64,000 nt of DNA, taken from the NCBI GenBank assembly GCA_949751835.1, contig CATKHK010000007.1, positions 186,001 to 250,000 of the forward strand, written 5' to 3'. The position numbers were made by a program, and so were the translations under genes. This document shows, piece after piece, positions 21,901-32,119 of the stretch; within the stretch, counting starts at the first letter, position 1; each line of letters starts with the position of its first letter. The notes beneath the pieces were generated by a model. That model had not been told where the DNA came from, ran no database searches, and worked only from the letters and a program-made list of their open reading frames with translations. The DNA is from Blepharisma japonicum (taxonomy: Eukaryota > Ciliophora > Heterotrichea > Heterotrichida > Blepharismidae).

Positions 21901-21935
21901 CTCCTGATAAAGAAATTGAAATGATTGGTATTTAA
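18903..21935 (+). CDS. Repeat-rich protein with CFAP97/Hemingway-like N-terminus, 1,005 aa
   Basis: One gene with a 15-nt intron (19164-19178) and one TGA read as Trp at 20628. The first about 190 residues are ordered: LLWDREHSFKLHKKRL followed later by MLVKRLSD and LKKLAHFEGRYNHLPP. This recalls the CFAP97/Hemingway pattern of ciliary and basal-body proteins, a tentative match. Residues about 285-490 are a nonapeptide repeat (N-x-E-P-I-S-Q-x-x). Residues about 505-970 are a 27-31-residue repeat built on SKENSKLELESPRELIHMNES. The repeats are Glu/Ser/Lys/Asn-rich and likely extended. A structural cytoskeletal role is inferred. Confidence 0.75.
19164..19178 (+). other. 15-nt spliceosomal intron
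   Basis: GTAATTGTTACTTAG, GT...AG with A at position 10. It removes an in-frame TAG and joins the N-terminal 87 codons to the long downstream frame in phase 0. Confidence 0.9.
19770..20370 (+). repeat. Tandem 27-nt coding repeat (nonapeptide N-x-E-P-I-S-Q-x-x)
   Basis: About twenty imperfect copies of a nine-residue unit lie in frame. Copies differ at several codon positions, so the array is old. Unit length is mostly 9 residues, with occasional 8. Confidence 0.82.
20434..21790 (+). repeat. Tandem 81-93-nt coding repeat (27-31 aa)
   Basis: About fifteen copies of a unit containing SKENSKLELES, PRELIHMNES and VEPKEIF lie in frame. Neighbouring units at 20830-21000 are nearly identical in sequence, pointing to recent unit duplication. 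One unit carries TGA where sister units have an Arg codon. Confidence 0.82.
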
Positions 21936-22014
21936 TAGTTATAATATTCAATTTAAAACAAAAATATAGCAATAGTGGATGCTGCATAAATAAATTATTA
22001 AATATGATGCCGCT

Positions 22015-22296
22015 TTATGAATTATATTCATTTTCGTTAGCCATTTCTATTTTCTTCTTTCGTTTTTTTTGCCGATCAGTATAAGGAGAATCTTCTAAAA
22101 ATGAATTAGCTTCCACAACCACAAATAAATAAGTTTTGTTGTGAAACTTGCTTAAATTGTGCAAAGATGAGGACATTTTAATTTTCTTTCTTGATTCTGA
22201 GCATAATTTGCTTAAAATTCTTTTTGAATGGTTAACAAGGACCTTGTCGTTTTGATAAACTGATACTTTTTTCTGGTTAGAATTGAAACATCCCAT
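22015..22296 (-). CDS. Small MG-Cys protein, 93 aa
   Basis: The 93-aa product begins MGCFNSNQKK, which fits N-myristoylation plus Cys palmitoylation. It has a Ser-rich middle, a hydrophobic strand YLFVVVEAN and a strongly basic RQKKRKKKIEM tail. The basic tail could add membrane affinity or act as a nuclear signal. No family recognised. Its start and stop fit the gene spacing seen nearby. Confidence 0.6.
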   Translation of the reverse strand: MGCFNSNQKKVSVYQNDKVLVNHSKRILSKLCSESRKKIKMSSSLHNLSKFHNKTYLFVVVEANSFLEDSPYTDRQKKRKKKIEMANENEYNS

Positions 22297-22405
22297 ATTT
22301 TTATATTCATTTTATTTATATATGGTCATAAATACGCAAGAAATATACTGTAGATATATTCAAGCTATAATAAACATAGAAAATAATATTGCATTAAAAT
22401 TTTAT

Positions 22406-23455
22406 CTATAAATAAAAACTATTTTGTGATTTTCTTCCTAGTAGTTCTTTCTTCTTAGGAATATGAGCATCTGATTCCCCTGTAAAGGAATCATTATAAG
22501 TTGTGCTATATTGTCCCATCCAAGACTGTCTAGGTATAACTTCATCCATCTTCCCTTTTTCTTTAGTTGGCCTCTTATCTATTTTATATGATCCAAAGTC
22601 TTTTTTAGTTGAGCTTTCTCCAATAAATATTGAATTCGGTGGAAAAACGTCTGAGCTCTTTCAATTATTCAAAGCCAAAGATTTTGAAAAAGCATTGGCT
22701 TCTTTATTTTCAAGCGGTAGGTTTTTTGAAAACTCTTCAATATAGCTTGATTTAATATTCATTCTAACTTCTTTAGGTCTGTATGGTAAAGATTGCTGAT
22801 ATGATTTTTCAATGAATGCAGGGCCTCAGTTCAAGTAATCAGCATCATATGTGCTTCTCCCAGCAAATTTAAGCTTTTGGTCCTTGATTGTTTCTTTTTC
22901 TAATTTTTTTTGTGGCTCTATTTGATGAGGTTTATAGTCCTGCCGTTTTATTGTGATATTTTCAAAAGGGAATTTATTCGGATTGTAAGACGGATTGCTT
23001 ACTAAATTAACAATTGGAAATCTTTTCTTTTTATAATATTCAATTTTATAGTTCGTTGAAAACTGTGCCATGGCAAATTTCGTGTTAGGCTTGTATTCTC
23101 CTGGACATTTATGCTTTCCACAAGTGCATAAATAGCAATAACATTGCCCAACTGTATGCTCCATTTCATTTACTGGGGGAAGTTTTGGGTCGTCAAGAGC
23201 ACAGCCGATCTCATTTCTATTGGAATTTCTTTTGCTATTATTTGAAGAGCCTTTACAGTTATTCGGCGTCTCGAGATTCACAAAGGAGTTATTTACTGAC
23301 AAACTTTTTAAAACAGCTGCTTTTTTCTTTGCGAAATCAACTGATTGGGGCCTTGCGTATTTTTTTTTGATTTTTACTGAATGAGGTCTGCTTAATTCAG
23401 AAGAAGTTTGAGGCTTAACAAATAATTTCAAGTTTCCATTAGCTTTCATTTGCAA
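22406..23455 (-). CDS. SAXO-like (stabiliser of axonemal microtubules) protein, 349 aa
   Basis: Two TGAs (22826 and a later one) are read as Trp, giving 349 residues that end at TAG 22406-22408. The diagnostic part is the Cys-rich block GQCYCYLCTCGKHKCPGEY, which matches the CxCxxCTCGxHxCP hallmark at the N-terminus of SAXO/FAM154 proteins. It is followed by repeated short modules of S/T-x-Y-x-x-x-Y/F type (FSTNYKIEY, SSYIEEF, STTYNDSF). SAXO proteins bind and stabilise microtubules of cilia and centrioles. Here an unusual basic, Ser/Asn-rich extension of about 95 residues precedes the Cys block. Assignment rests on the Cys motif and module spacing. Confidence 0.75.
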
Positions 23456-23563
23456 TTTTTTTATATTTTAATAGAGTAATCTATTATTTATTACAATGCT
23501 CAGGGCTAAGTGAATACCTTCACTCTATCTTGGGTAAAGCAAAGAGCTGCCTTAAGAGCTTTA

Positions 23564-24205
23564 TTAAGTTTTAACAGAGATTTTTGGCTTGAAAAAATTC
23601 GTTGAAAGCCAATTGATTTTATCAAAACAGACGTTAAGGGAGCATTTATCATTTAATTTGTTGTTGATATTAGATATTTCAAAAGATCTATTTCGCTTTA
23701 ATACAGGTTTTGAATGGATTTGTGTCAATTTCCTCGGTTTTGGCTTATTTATATCAAAGTTCCATGTTGATTTGGTCGCTAGTTTTACTGGTGGATCAAT
23801 TGGAGGAAGGCTTTTGAGCTTCACAAATTTTTTGGACTTGCGTTGAAACATAGTTGGGGAGATATTTTTAAATAATTCTTTTACGTTCTCATGATGTACA
23901 GACAAGTCTTCAGTTGTAAAGATAGGGCTGTCATTGAGAGTTTTTCTTTTTTTTGTGCTTCTTTTGATTGGAATAAGAGAAGGCTTGAATTCTGTGTTTC
24001 TGGATATGGTAGATCCTTCGATTTTAGGAGAAATATTCTGGGCCTTTGGCATGAGAGTTTGATTTTTAGACTCAGCATCTTTTATACTGTCAGTTCTTAA
24101 TATATTGATGGTTATTTGATTTTGAGAAGACATGCGCGACCTTCGACCTTTTGGAAGGATATGATCTGGTAGAAGGTAGCTTTGAAGTATGTTAAGCTTT
24201 TCCAT
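23564..24205 (-). CDS. Unrecognised basic protein, 213 aa
   Basis: The 213-residue product is rich in Lys, Ser, Asn and Pro with short motifs (IPIKRSTKKRKTL, LKSLPPIDPPVKL) but no domain I can name. It is probably mostly disordered and may bind nucleic acid or microtubules through its basic segments. No in-frame TGA. It lies 108 nt upstream of the SAXO-like gene on the same strand. Confidence 0.65.
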   Translation of the reverse strand: MEKLNILQSYLLPDHILPKGRRSRMSSQNQITINILRTDSIKDAESKNQTLMPKAQNISPKIEGSTISRNTEFKPSLIPIKRSTKKRKTLNDSPIFTTEDLSVHHENVKELFKNISPTMFQRKSKKFVKLKSLPPIDPPVKLATKSTWNFDINKPKPRKLTQIHSKPVLKRNRSFEISNINNKLNDKCSLNVCFDKINWLSTNFFKPKISVKT

Positions 24206-24714
24206 TTATCATGAATAATGATGATAATTCTTGTAAACTCGAATTAATTTTGATAAGAATATAAGTGATTTTTTAAGAAAATGCATTTTTATTATATTTA
24301 AGCTTATAGTTCTTATGAGGTATGCCTTCCAGATGTATAAAACTTGATAGAATTTGTTATTCTAGATTTGGAAGTTTCAAGAAGTAATATAAATGAATTT
24401 AAAATTTAATAAGCATATTAGAAATCTATTATGGAATTTATCCTCCGATTAATATTAGAGTTTATCTATTTATCCACAAAATAATTTCGTTAGCTCTAGA
24501 TTCATATAAAGAATTTTATCAATATAATTTTCAAATTCATAAATCTGCCTCTTTAAGGCATAAAAGAAACCCAAATTTAAAAGAAAAGAAATATAATACA
24601 TTTCGCAATGCTAAGAAATAATATTGTGAATAACATTTATACGAAATAATTTTTTTGCATCACTCTAGACGCTAAAATAAAAGACACAGTATTACCTTCT
24701 GAATAAGTCGTATG
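24206..24714. other. AT-rich spacer of 509 nt, nothing recognised
   Basis: Flanked by the 5' end of a minus-strand gene and the 3' end of SNU13. No tRNA-like fold, no long frame with TGA as Trp and no tandem repeat was seen. Confidence 0.45.
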
Positions 24715-25095
24715 TTAAATTAATAGCTGCTCCACCGTATCCTTTGCCTCATCAATGCTTGGCTTCAACGGTGAACCTTTGTTAATAGTAATCGCGCAAG
24801 AAATGACAGGCCTAGAAACTCCACAAGCCCTACCCAAAGCAGCTTTACTTTTAATAAAAACATAAGGAACGTTCTTATCCTCTGCTAACAATGGGAGATG
24901 CAGTATAATTTCCAAAGGCTCAGTGTCAGCTGTCAAAATAATCAATTCGGCTTGTCCTCTATTAAGCGACTTTGTAGTCTCATTCGCACCTTTTTTAAGC
25001 TGCGAATAGTTTTGTGCTTGCTGCACAAGCTCTAACAAAGTATTCGTAAGTTTAGCGTCAGCCAGAGGGTAAGCTCTTGATTTTGGGTCAGCCAT
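24715..25095 (-). CDS. SNU13: SNU13 / NHP2L1 (15.5K) RNA-binding protein
   Basis: The 126-aa L7Ae-family protein aligns end to end with SNU13: [67 protein letters not shown]13 binds kink-turns in U4 snRNA and in box C/D snoRNAs, so it serves both splicing and rRNA methylation. The RACGVSR-PV variant is typical of SNU13, and the 126-aa length matches the family's 128. In a genome with 15-nt introns this is one of two window genes with possible spliceosome links (see the CHHC protein). Confidence 0.96.
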   Translation of the reverse strand: MADPKSRAYPLADAKLTNTLLELVQQAQNYSQLKKGANETTKSLNRGQAELIILTADTEPLEIILHLPLLAEDKNVPYVFIKSKAALGRACGVSRPVISCAITINKGSPLKPSIDEAKDTVEQLLI

Positions 25096-25116
25096 TTATT
25101 TATCTTAATTTAAACA

Positions 25117-26394
25117 TTAAAGACTTGCATAATTCGCTATGACTTGTTCTAAGCATGGAAATGTGTACTCAAAGAAATGAGATGTTTCGATACCAAACTT
25201 ATTGTAATGATGCAAATAAGCGCCTGATTGAGACATTTGGAAAGTCTTATCAATTAGAGAATCAAGCTGCTCTAAAATAGCTTGACTGTTGTTAATCACT
25301 GTCATACGCTTTTCATAGCTTCCACAGCGAATATCAGTTCGATATTCTGCATAAGGAAAGTTTGTCCAGTTTTCTGACATCGCAGGAATTGAGGAAAGAT
25401 CAGCTGTGCTACTTTCTCGGCCTCTTAATATGGAGATTGAAGAAAGCACTTTGTTTCTTTTGGGGGATGAAATGTTCATATTTCAGTTGACACTTGGCTC
25501 AGATGTATTTGTTAGAAGCATTTGAGAGCAGCGCTTCACCAGTGTTGACCAGGTATCGTTGGAAAATTCAATGCTTTGGTCTGATTGAAGAGGAGTAGTG
25601 ATTATGTCTAAGAAAGGAAAGCCTGTATTACTGCAAAGGTTTCGATATACTGCCCGTAGTGGGTTTTCGCCGAATTGGGAATATGAAGCTATTTGCCGAG
25701 GCCTTATGATTGGGATGAATGCAGATGTAAGAACTGATGCTGAAAGCTTGTTAATGTGAGTAAAATCTGGTTTTGGAACATTTAGACAACTTATTGCTGT
25801 CTGATAAAGCCAATTATTTTCTAGTAGTAATATTCCATCTGCGGCTTCGACTAAATGAGAAAGAGTAAGAGCTGTATTGTAGTTTTGCAAAATCACTTCC
25901 CCAAATGAATAAGGCCAAACCGCAATGCTTAGTAAATTTGCATCAAATTCTTCTTGAACCATTTCTGCGATACATGTGCCAACTCCAGAGCCCGTTCCTC
26001 CAGCAAGGCTCATATAAAGAAGCATGCCTTGAAGAACATCACACATTTCGAGCTGTTTTCTTATTTTATTCAAAATTTTATCTTTGCACTTTGCTCCATG
26101 AACATTATAGCCAAATGCTCAGTTATTACCTGAGCCTTCTTGTTTGCAAAATACTGCAGAAGAATCATAAGCTCATTCCTTGTTTTGGTTAAGGCATGCA
26201 TTCACAACTTTTGGCTCCATATCAACTAATACAGCTTTTGCAGTGTGCTTTTGCCCATTGAAATTGAAGTAAGTGTTTAAAATCGCACTGGAAAGAGCTG
26301 GTGGAGATCTCAACGCCTCTTCATATAGTTCATTAAAGAATGCTGATCCTGTTTGGTTTCCGCATTGTCCCACCTGCAAAGTCAAAATTGACAT
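25117..26394 (-). CDS. TUBD1: Delta-tubulin
   Basis: Three frames join through in-frame TGAs to 425 residues. Tubulin signatures are present: VGQCGNQTG at 8-16 and the G-box AGGTGSGVG. The sequence matches delta rather than alpha, beta or gamma: GSGNNWAFGYNVHGAKC, VWPYSFGEVILQNYN, and the C-terminal YNKFGIE...LEQVIANY. The W of NNWAFGY, nearly invariant across tubulins, is encoded by TGA, strong proof of reassignment. Delta-tubulin is needed for triplet microtubules in basal bodies. It is slightly shorter than human TUBD1 (453 aa) and lacks the acidic tail of alpha and beta tubulins. SNU13 follows 21 nt downstream. Confidence 0.95.
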
Positions 26395-26670
26395 TTTTTA
26401 ATAGGAACAATTCAAAGTTCTATACGCTTGCTTTCTCTTCAATACAATGCTATTTGGCCTTATAATTTCTTTGCGTTTAAATACTAGCAAAAATATTCAG
26501 TTTTTCAACGGATTAAAAATATGAGAAAAAAGGCAGGTTCCAGATGATAATTTCTATACAATATGTCAGTCTGACAAGGAGAAACTGCTTATTTTAGATA
26601 AAAATAGATATTTTATTTCTAATAAGTAATAAAAAACACCATAATATCAAAGTTATAAATAATTAATTTT

Positions 26671-27657
26671 ATGTCCAAAACACTGAAGAAATGTCTAGAC
26701 AAAACTCAGGAAGATAATATTCGCGTGTCACCTATGATCATTCCAAAGGTGATTCGAGTCGTAAATTGCTACGCATCACTAATTGAATCAAATATATCTC
26801 CTCCATCTTTTAGCCTAGACTCTGATCAGGAATGCTCCAAGCCTAAGAAAAGCTACAAGAAAAAGATTCGTGTTGCAAAAAATTCTGTTGAAGGAACCTA
26901 CCTAAATCGTGCTCTTGATTTTTTAACCAGCATTGAGACATCCACAGCTCCAGAAAGCAAAAACCAATCTTCAGATGACAGCTCATCAGATTCTTCTGAT
27001 TCCGATGAAAATTCAAATACCCTGACAAGATCCAGTACAAAGGAAAAACGAAAATCGTTTAAATGATGCCTAAGTCCTCTTGACCAATCTAGATGATCTC
27101 AGATCGACCTGAGTGATGCCCCCACAACTATTAAGAATTCTCCTATGAAAGACAGCTTAAATCTCGAGTTTAGGGCAAAATACCCTTTCCTAGACAGTAG
27201 ACTTACACTTTGCAAAATTGTGACTGTCAGAGAAAACATCATTTTTTGGCTCTGTAAAAGTTTTGACATTGAAGTTTGCACAGTTGCAATTGCTTGGATA
27301 CTTTTTCAGAGACTGCTTGGGATGAACGTGATCACTTTTGACAATATCAAGCTGTATGGGGGAATTTGTGTATTATTAGCATACAAATTTAATGAAGAAA
27401 CCCATCTGAATGTTGCTAAAGAACAGTTGAGGTTAATAGTAAAAGCAGTTTGCAATATTGAAAAGAATCAAATTTTGCAGACAAAGGAGATTGCAAAGTG
27501 GGAATTCAAGGTCTACTCATATTTATGTTTTTCGTTGCTGTTAGACCCTGATGAATATGAAAGCAGCTTTAATTATATTTTAGGCAGGTTAAACGTAACC
27601 GCTGAAGAGTATTTATCAGAATCTCCTAAGTTTATTCCTAGAAGTCCATCAGTATAG
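26671..27657 (+). CDS. CABLES-like cyclin-fold protein, 328 aa
   Basis: Two TGAs are read as Trp, giving 328 aa. Residues 1-150 are Ser/Lys-rich and disordered (SSDSSDSDENS). The C-terminal part from about 160 is a single cyclin box. Its order is that of CABLES1/2: YPFLDSRLTLCKIVTVRE, then TVAIAWILFQRL, then GGICVLLAYKFNE, then a WEFKVYSYLCFSLLL helix. Animal CABLES links CDK5/CDK2 to tyrosine kinases. A protist homologue would more simply be a CDK-binding adaptor. Assignment rests on motif order. Confidence 0.72.
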
Positions 27658-27682
27658 ATAAAATTCTAGTTAATTTAAATTC

Positions 27683-29026
27683 TTATTGAGTATGTTTTTT
27701 ATACTGAACTACTTCAACCAGAATTCTATGCAGAACTGCTTTGGCGTCATTTTCGCCTCCGTAGCCGAATTTGAGTCTTTCAATTTGTTGGGTTATTCCA
27801 AGGAGGTCTCCACATTCTCTGATATAGTATTCAATATCTCTATCAGAGTATTTGTTGGTTAGCTGAGCCAGCTTCACAACTTCACTTGCGAATTCTTCGT
27901 CAAGATCAAACATATCCAGTGCAGGCGGATTTGGTTCCTTTAAGTTTGGAGGGAACACAGCTGGCATCAAGCCTGGCAATGGAGCTTCAAACTGTGGAGG
28001 AATCAGTGATAGCTGTTCATGTTTAACTCCTGTAGTTTCATACAGTTTGATAGCTTCTGGAATCATATCGGTGTCAAATTTGAAAAGAGACTCATCAAAA
28101 AGCTGTCTGAAATTGGCTGATATGTTATCGCTTGTTTGTAAACAAGATTTGAGTGAGTCTGATAGTGAAGCAATATCAGGGATCACAGCGTAATCTTGCA
28201 AATCGTTATCTTCTTCAAGGCCTAAGTCTATGTCGATGTCTCCTCCTAAGAGTCATCTGGTTAGGATTTCCATCAGCTTAAAGTTTTCTTCTTTTTCAAG
28301 ATAATTGTCAGAGAGCATAAGGTATGAGCCTACTACCATAAGTCTCCCTTTTCTTGTCTTTGAGGTATAAACAGCTGCTATAGGTCTGTTTAGCGGGTAT
28401 GATATCGGACCGCTTGATAAAATAGGAATTGCAGGCTTCTGGACGTTCAGAGAAGCGCCATTAGGGTACAAAAATGTTAAACCTCCATGGTCATCAGTTA
28501 ATTCTACACCTTCATTCTTCAGCATGTGAGCAACAAAATTTTGTGCAATAAGGCTTCCTGGTTTAGCCTTTTGTTTTCCTTTGGCGAAATTTGAAATTTC
28601 TCGGTTGATGATACCATTGGAAATACAGTTTTCTTTAGGGTGGAAATATTTTCTATTGTAAACTGTTCTAATTACAGAGTCATTATTCACTGAAATTCCA
28701 TAATCCTCCAATAAATAATTTAAGTTGGTTCCAAGCTTAGCTTCTCCTCCTTCATTATAAAGAATAAGGATATTGCCGCCGCCTTGAATATAGGTTTTCA
28801 TTGCTTCTACTTCTTGCTTGCTAAACATTTCTCGGGGTGCCGCCAGAATAACTAGAGTTGCTTCAGCGAGCGTTTCTAAAGAAATTTCTGATTGATTTAC
28901 AGCGACTCGATATTTCTGGCGAAAGTAGGTTGCAAGTTTACGATAAGATGAGTCAGGGAGACCAAGCTCTTTTTTGCATAAGTCGAAAATTATGAGACCA
29001 TTTTGGGAGTTTTCTTTGCCTGCCAT
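27683..29026 (-). CDS. IFT52: Intraflagellar transport protein IFT52
   Basis: The 447-aa product (one TGA read as Trp between the two domains) matches IFT52. The N-terminal GIFT domain has ATLVILAAPREMFSKQE, GGGNILILYNEGGE and YFHPKEN, and the ISYPLNRPI block is also present. The C-terminal half carries LIPPQFEAPLPGLMPAVFPP and PALDMFDLDEEFASE, conserved for IFT-B core assembly. IFT52 joins the IFT88/70 and IFT46 parts of the anterograde train, so it is essential for cilium growth. Length equals that of animal IFT52 (437 aa). It converges with the cyclin-like gene with 25 nt between stops. Confidence 0.96.
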
Positions 29027-29428
29027 GAGGAATTTAAATTATCTATGAAAAGAGGATACAATAAAATGCAATTTAAAATTGATGTGACTGTGCTTTATCA
29101 GAAATTTCGAATTTCACTCATGTAATCAAATGTAAAATATTTCAAATGTCTGCTTTTATGTAATTAATATAATAAATTAATCTAATTTTTGTTAATAGCA
29201 TCATGAATTAAGTAAAATGCTAAGTTATAAGATTTGATAAGATGGCATTTATGCAGTTTTAATTTCAAATAGCTGACTAACCCTTTTTCTTTCTATATAT
29301 TATTACACTAAATAGTAGTTGCCATACAATTTTAATTGCTACATTTTTGATTCTAGTATGTGCTAATTATCCTAAATATAAAGACGACACTATCACTCGC
29401 TTATAAATTTTATTGAAAACATTTTAAC
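29027..29428. other. AT-rich spacer of 402 nt, nothing recognised
   Basis: Lies between the start of IFT52 and the stop of the CDPK gene (both minus strand). No credible open frame, RNA fold or repeat was seen. Confidence 0.45.
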
Positions 29429-31033
29429 TTAATTTTGATTATGCAAACTTTCTTCTTTTTTCGCCATTTGGGTAGCTCTTCTTACAGTCAATCGTTTCTG
29501 CGAGAGTCTTCTCGTTGCTTTTCTTTCTTTCCCTCTCCCATCATTTGCTTCCTCAGGTAAAGCTGAGGCATCTTCTGAAAAGCATGTCATGATTTCTTTA
29601 AAGTCCCCAAAATTCATCCCATTCCCAGCTTTAAGCTGAAATTCATTTAATATCTCAACCATATCTAATTCTGATATGAAACATCCGGCTTTTTCCAATG
29701 CAAATTTTAACTCTTCTACTTGAATTGTCCCATTATTATCAACATCAAAATGCTTAAAAGTGCTTCACATGGACTCTTCGTCAAGTAGCCTTTTCCTGTC
29801 CATTGCTGCTATAAGAAATTGTGTGTAATTTAATTTTCCGTTACCTATATAGTCAATTTGTTCAATTAAAGAGGCTATCTCTTCACTTGCTAAGGAGTAG
29901 CCATTTCTTCTCATTGCGTCAGAAATATCCTCTGCTGTGATAAATCCTGTTCTGCTTTGGTCAATTTCTTGAAATGCTGCTTGTAGCTCAGCTATTTGCT
30001 CCTCTGATAAATCCCTAACGAAAACTTTCATTGCTTCTTGCCACAATTTACTAGGGGCTTTTAAGCTTTTAATTGAATTAAAAATTTCAAGCTTGATATG
30101 CTGAGCATGGTTTTTTTGTCCTAAATAGTTAAATCATGGATGAATTAAAGCATTTTTAATAGAAATTCTATGATGAGGATTCACTACAAGGAGCTTTTGG
30201 ATTAAGCTTTTTGCATGTTTTGATATGACTGTTCATCTGTCATCATCAAAGTTATATTCGCATTTAACAATTTTTTTAAATAGACCTTTAACATCATTTG
30301 CACGAAATGGATGGGTCCCTGAAAGCATAAAATACATTAAAACACCTAATGACCATACGTCGCACTCTTTTCCATAATTTCCTTTCAGCACTTCTGGAGC
30401 TACATAATAGGGAGTCCCTACCATAGTATGAAGAGTATGGTCTTCACCAAATCTATTTGACATTCCAAAATCTACAAGTTTTATATCAGCATCATGCGCT
30501 TTGCTCGCAAATAAAAAGTTTTCTGGCTTTAGATCTCTATGGACTATCTTTAAGCTATGCAAATGATTAACAGCAGAGAGCATGCACTTCATGATTTTTC
30601 CGACTTCATCTTCAGTCAGCACTTGCTTATTTAGGATATAGTCAAAAATATCTCCTCCGGTGCATAATTCCATAACTAGGTGGATATATCTGGCGTCTTC
30701 ATATATCTCATACAGTTTTATTATATTAGGATGATCAACAAGTTTTAAAATATCGAGTTCTCTTTTCATTGTCACTAGATTCTTTTTGACCTTGTCTTTG
30801 CATATAGATTTAATCGCGTATGTTTTTTCCATATGAATGTCTCTAATCTTTTTTGCTTCCCTGACAGTTCCAAATTGTCCATAACCTAGGACTTTAAGAA
30901 ATTCGTATTTTTCTCTGATACCTAATTTAAAATTACTTTCAAGCCTGACGTCATTTGATATTTCTGAGGTAGAAAGAATGCGAGCTTTACGAGGATTTTT
31001 CAATTGGGATTCTTTACATATACACACTCCCAT
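29429..31033 (-). CDS. Calcium-dependent protein kinase (CDPK)
   Basis: The 534-aa product, joined through in-frame TGAs, starts MGVCICKESQ (myristoyl plus palmitoyl signature). The Ser/Thr kinase domain has the G-loop LGYGQFGTV (49-57), AIK at about 73, HRDLKPEN (165-172), DFG (188-190) and APE at 212. After a junction helix come four EF-hand-like units. Loops near 358, 394 and 430 have Asp-rich Ca2+ ligands; the fourth (around GNGMNFGDF) lacks the first acidic ligands and is probably non-binding. CDPKs of ciliates, plants and apicomplexans couple Ca2+ to phosphorylation at membranes. Confidence 0.95.
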
Positions 31034-31313
31034 TTATTGAAGTAATTTGTTAGTAAGAGGAAAAAAGAAAACAGTTTTCGAATATTAAATTTAGAATAGG
31101 AATGTAGATGGATGTAGATTCTTTGTCAGTAATTTTATGCCGTGCATTATTATAAAAAGTAACTATATTAATTTGAAGGATTAATTAAAGAAAATGATCC
31201 ATTAAATTTAGTAGCCATTTAGCTGTTAAAAGTAAAAAATTATAAGGAAATGAAGCTTCAATCATAAAAAGTAGATCATTATAATTTTATTTGTAAATTA
31301 ATAATACGAAATA

Positions 31314-31946
31314 TTAGTTTTGAGATCCTGACTGCTTATTTTGGTATTTCTTCTGGTCTTTCTGCTTTGGCTTGTTGTGCTTCTTTTTCTTTTCATTATG
31401 CTTTTCGTTTGAAATTTCATTAATTTGCCTTTTTGGCTTATTTTTTGCTGTAATAGTAGTCCATTCTTCATTATTTGGGCTTTTCTCTTCAGCTTTGAGC
31501 TCTTTTACTTCTTCATTATAAACATTTTCAGATGGTTGAAAATTTTCAAAGCCAGGAGGAATTTCAAGACCTTGCTGAATAATAAAATCATAGGTCTTCT
31601 GAGTAATCTGAAGAGCTGGCCATTCAGGGTCTGGGATGTAAATTTCGTTTAGGTCATTGTTCAGATCTGATTTAGGCTGAGATGAGGGTTGCTGGAAAAT
31701 TCCGAAATTTTCTAGTTGAGGCAAAGACTGCAATTTCGCCTCTTCTTGCCCGTTGGAGTTACGATCAGGGCAAACCAACATATGAGAATCTAATTCATCA
31801 GTTAATACATGATGAATGCTGTTAAATGGACAAAGGACATATACATTTGGAGTGGATTTCTTGTCTGGAGTTTTTACTGTATATGAGCTTTTATCTGAGT
31901 TTCCTCTAAGATCATAATAGTTTGCACTTTCCTTAGAAGATCTCAT
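31314..31946 (-). CDS. CHHC zinc-finger protein (U11-48K/GTSF1-type), 210 aa
   Basis: The 210-aa protein has one clear CHHC finger: C39, H45, H55, C59, that is C-x5-H-x9-H-x3-C, exactly the spacing of the fingers in U11-48K, TRM13 and GTSF1. These fingers bind RNA: the U11-48K one contacts a 5' splice site, and GTSF1 works with Piwi proteins. The rest is Pro/Glu-rich with EIPPGFENFQ, and a Lys-rich C-terminus (KKKKHNKPKQKDQKK) typical of RNA-associated proteins. A single finger plus this tail does not decide between the possible roles. Confidence 0.8.
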   Translation of the reverse strand: MRSSKESANYYDLRGNSDKSSYTVKTPDKKSTPNVYVLCPFNSIHHVLTDELDSHMLVCPDRNSNGQEEAKLQSLPQLENFGIFQQPSSQPKSDLNNDLNEIYIPDPEWPALQITQKTYDFIIQQGLEIPPGFENFQPSENVYNEEVKELKAEEKSPNNEEWTTITAKNKPKRQINEISNEKHNEKKKKHNKPKQKDQKKYQNKQSGSQN

Positions 31947-32119
31947 TTATAGGACTCAATATTTTTTCATAATGGTTTATTCCAATTGAAGTTAAGCTTG
32001 GCCTGCTATAAACATAATCAATGAAAAAATTATGTCCATGCTAAATTTGTGCAAATTCTTATAATTTTATAATTCTTCTACTAAAACAAATTTTAAAATT
32101 GCTGTACTTAAATATAGTA

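Noticed and set aside
30120-30235. Apparent gap splitting the CDPK into a kinase and a separate EF-hand protein
   Set aside because: The gap is open in frame except for TGA, and it encodes the kinase C-lobe end and junction helix.
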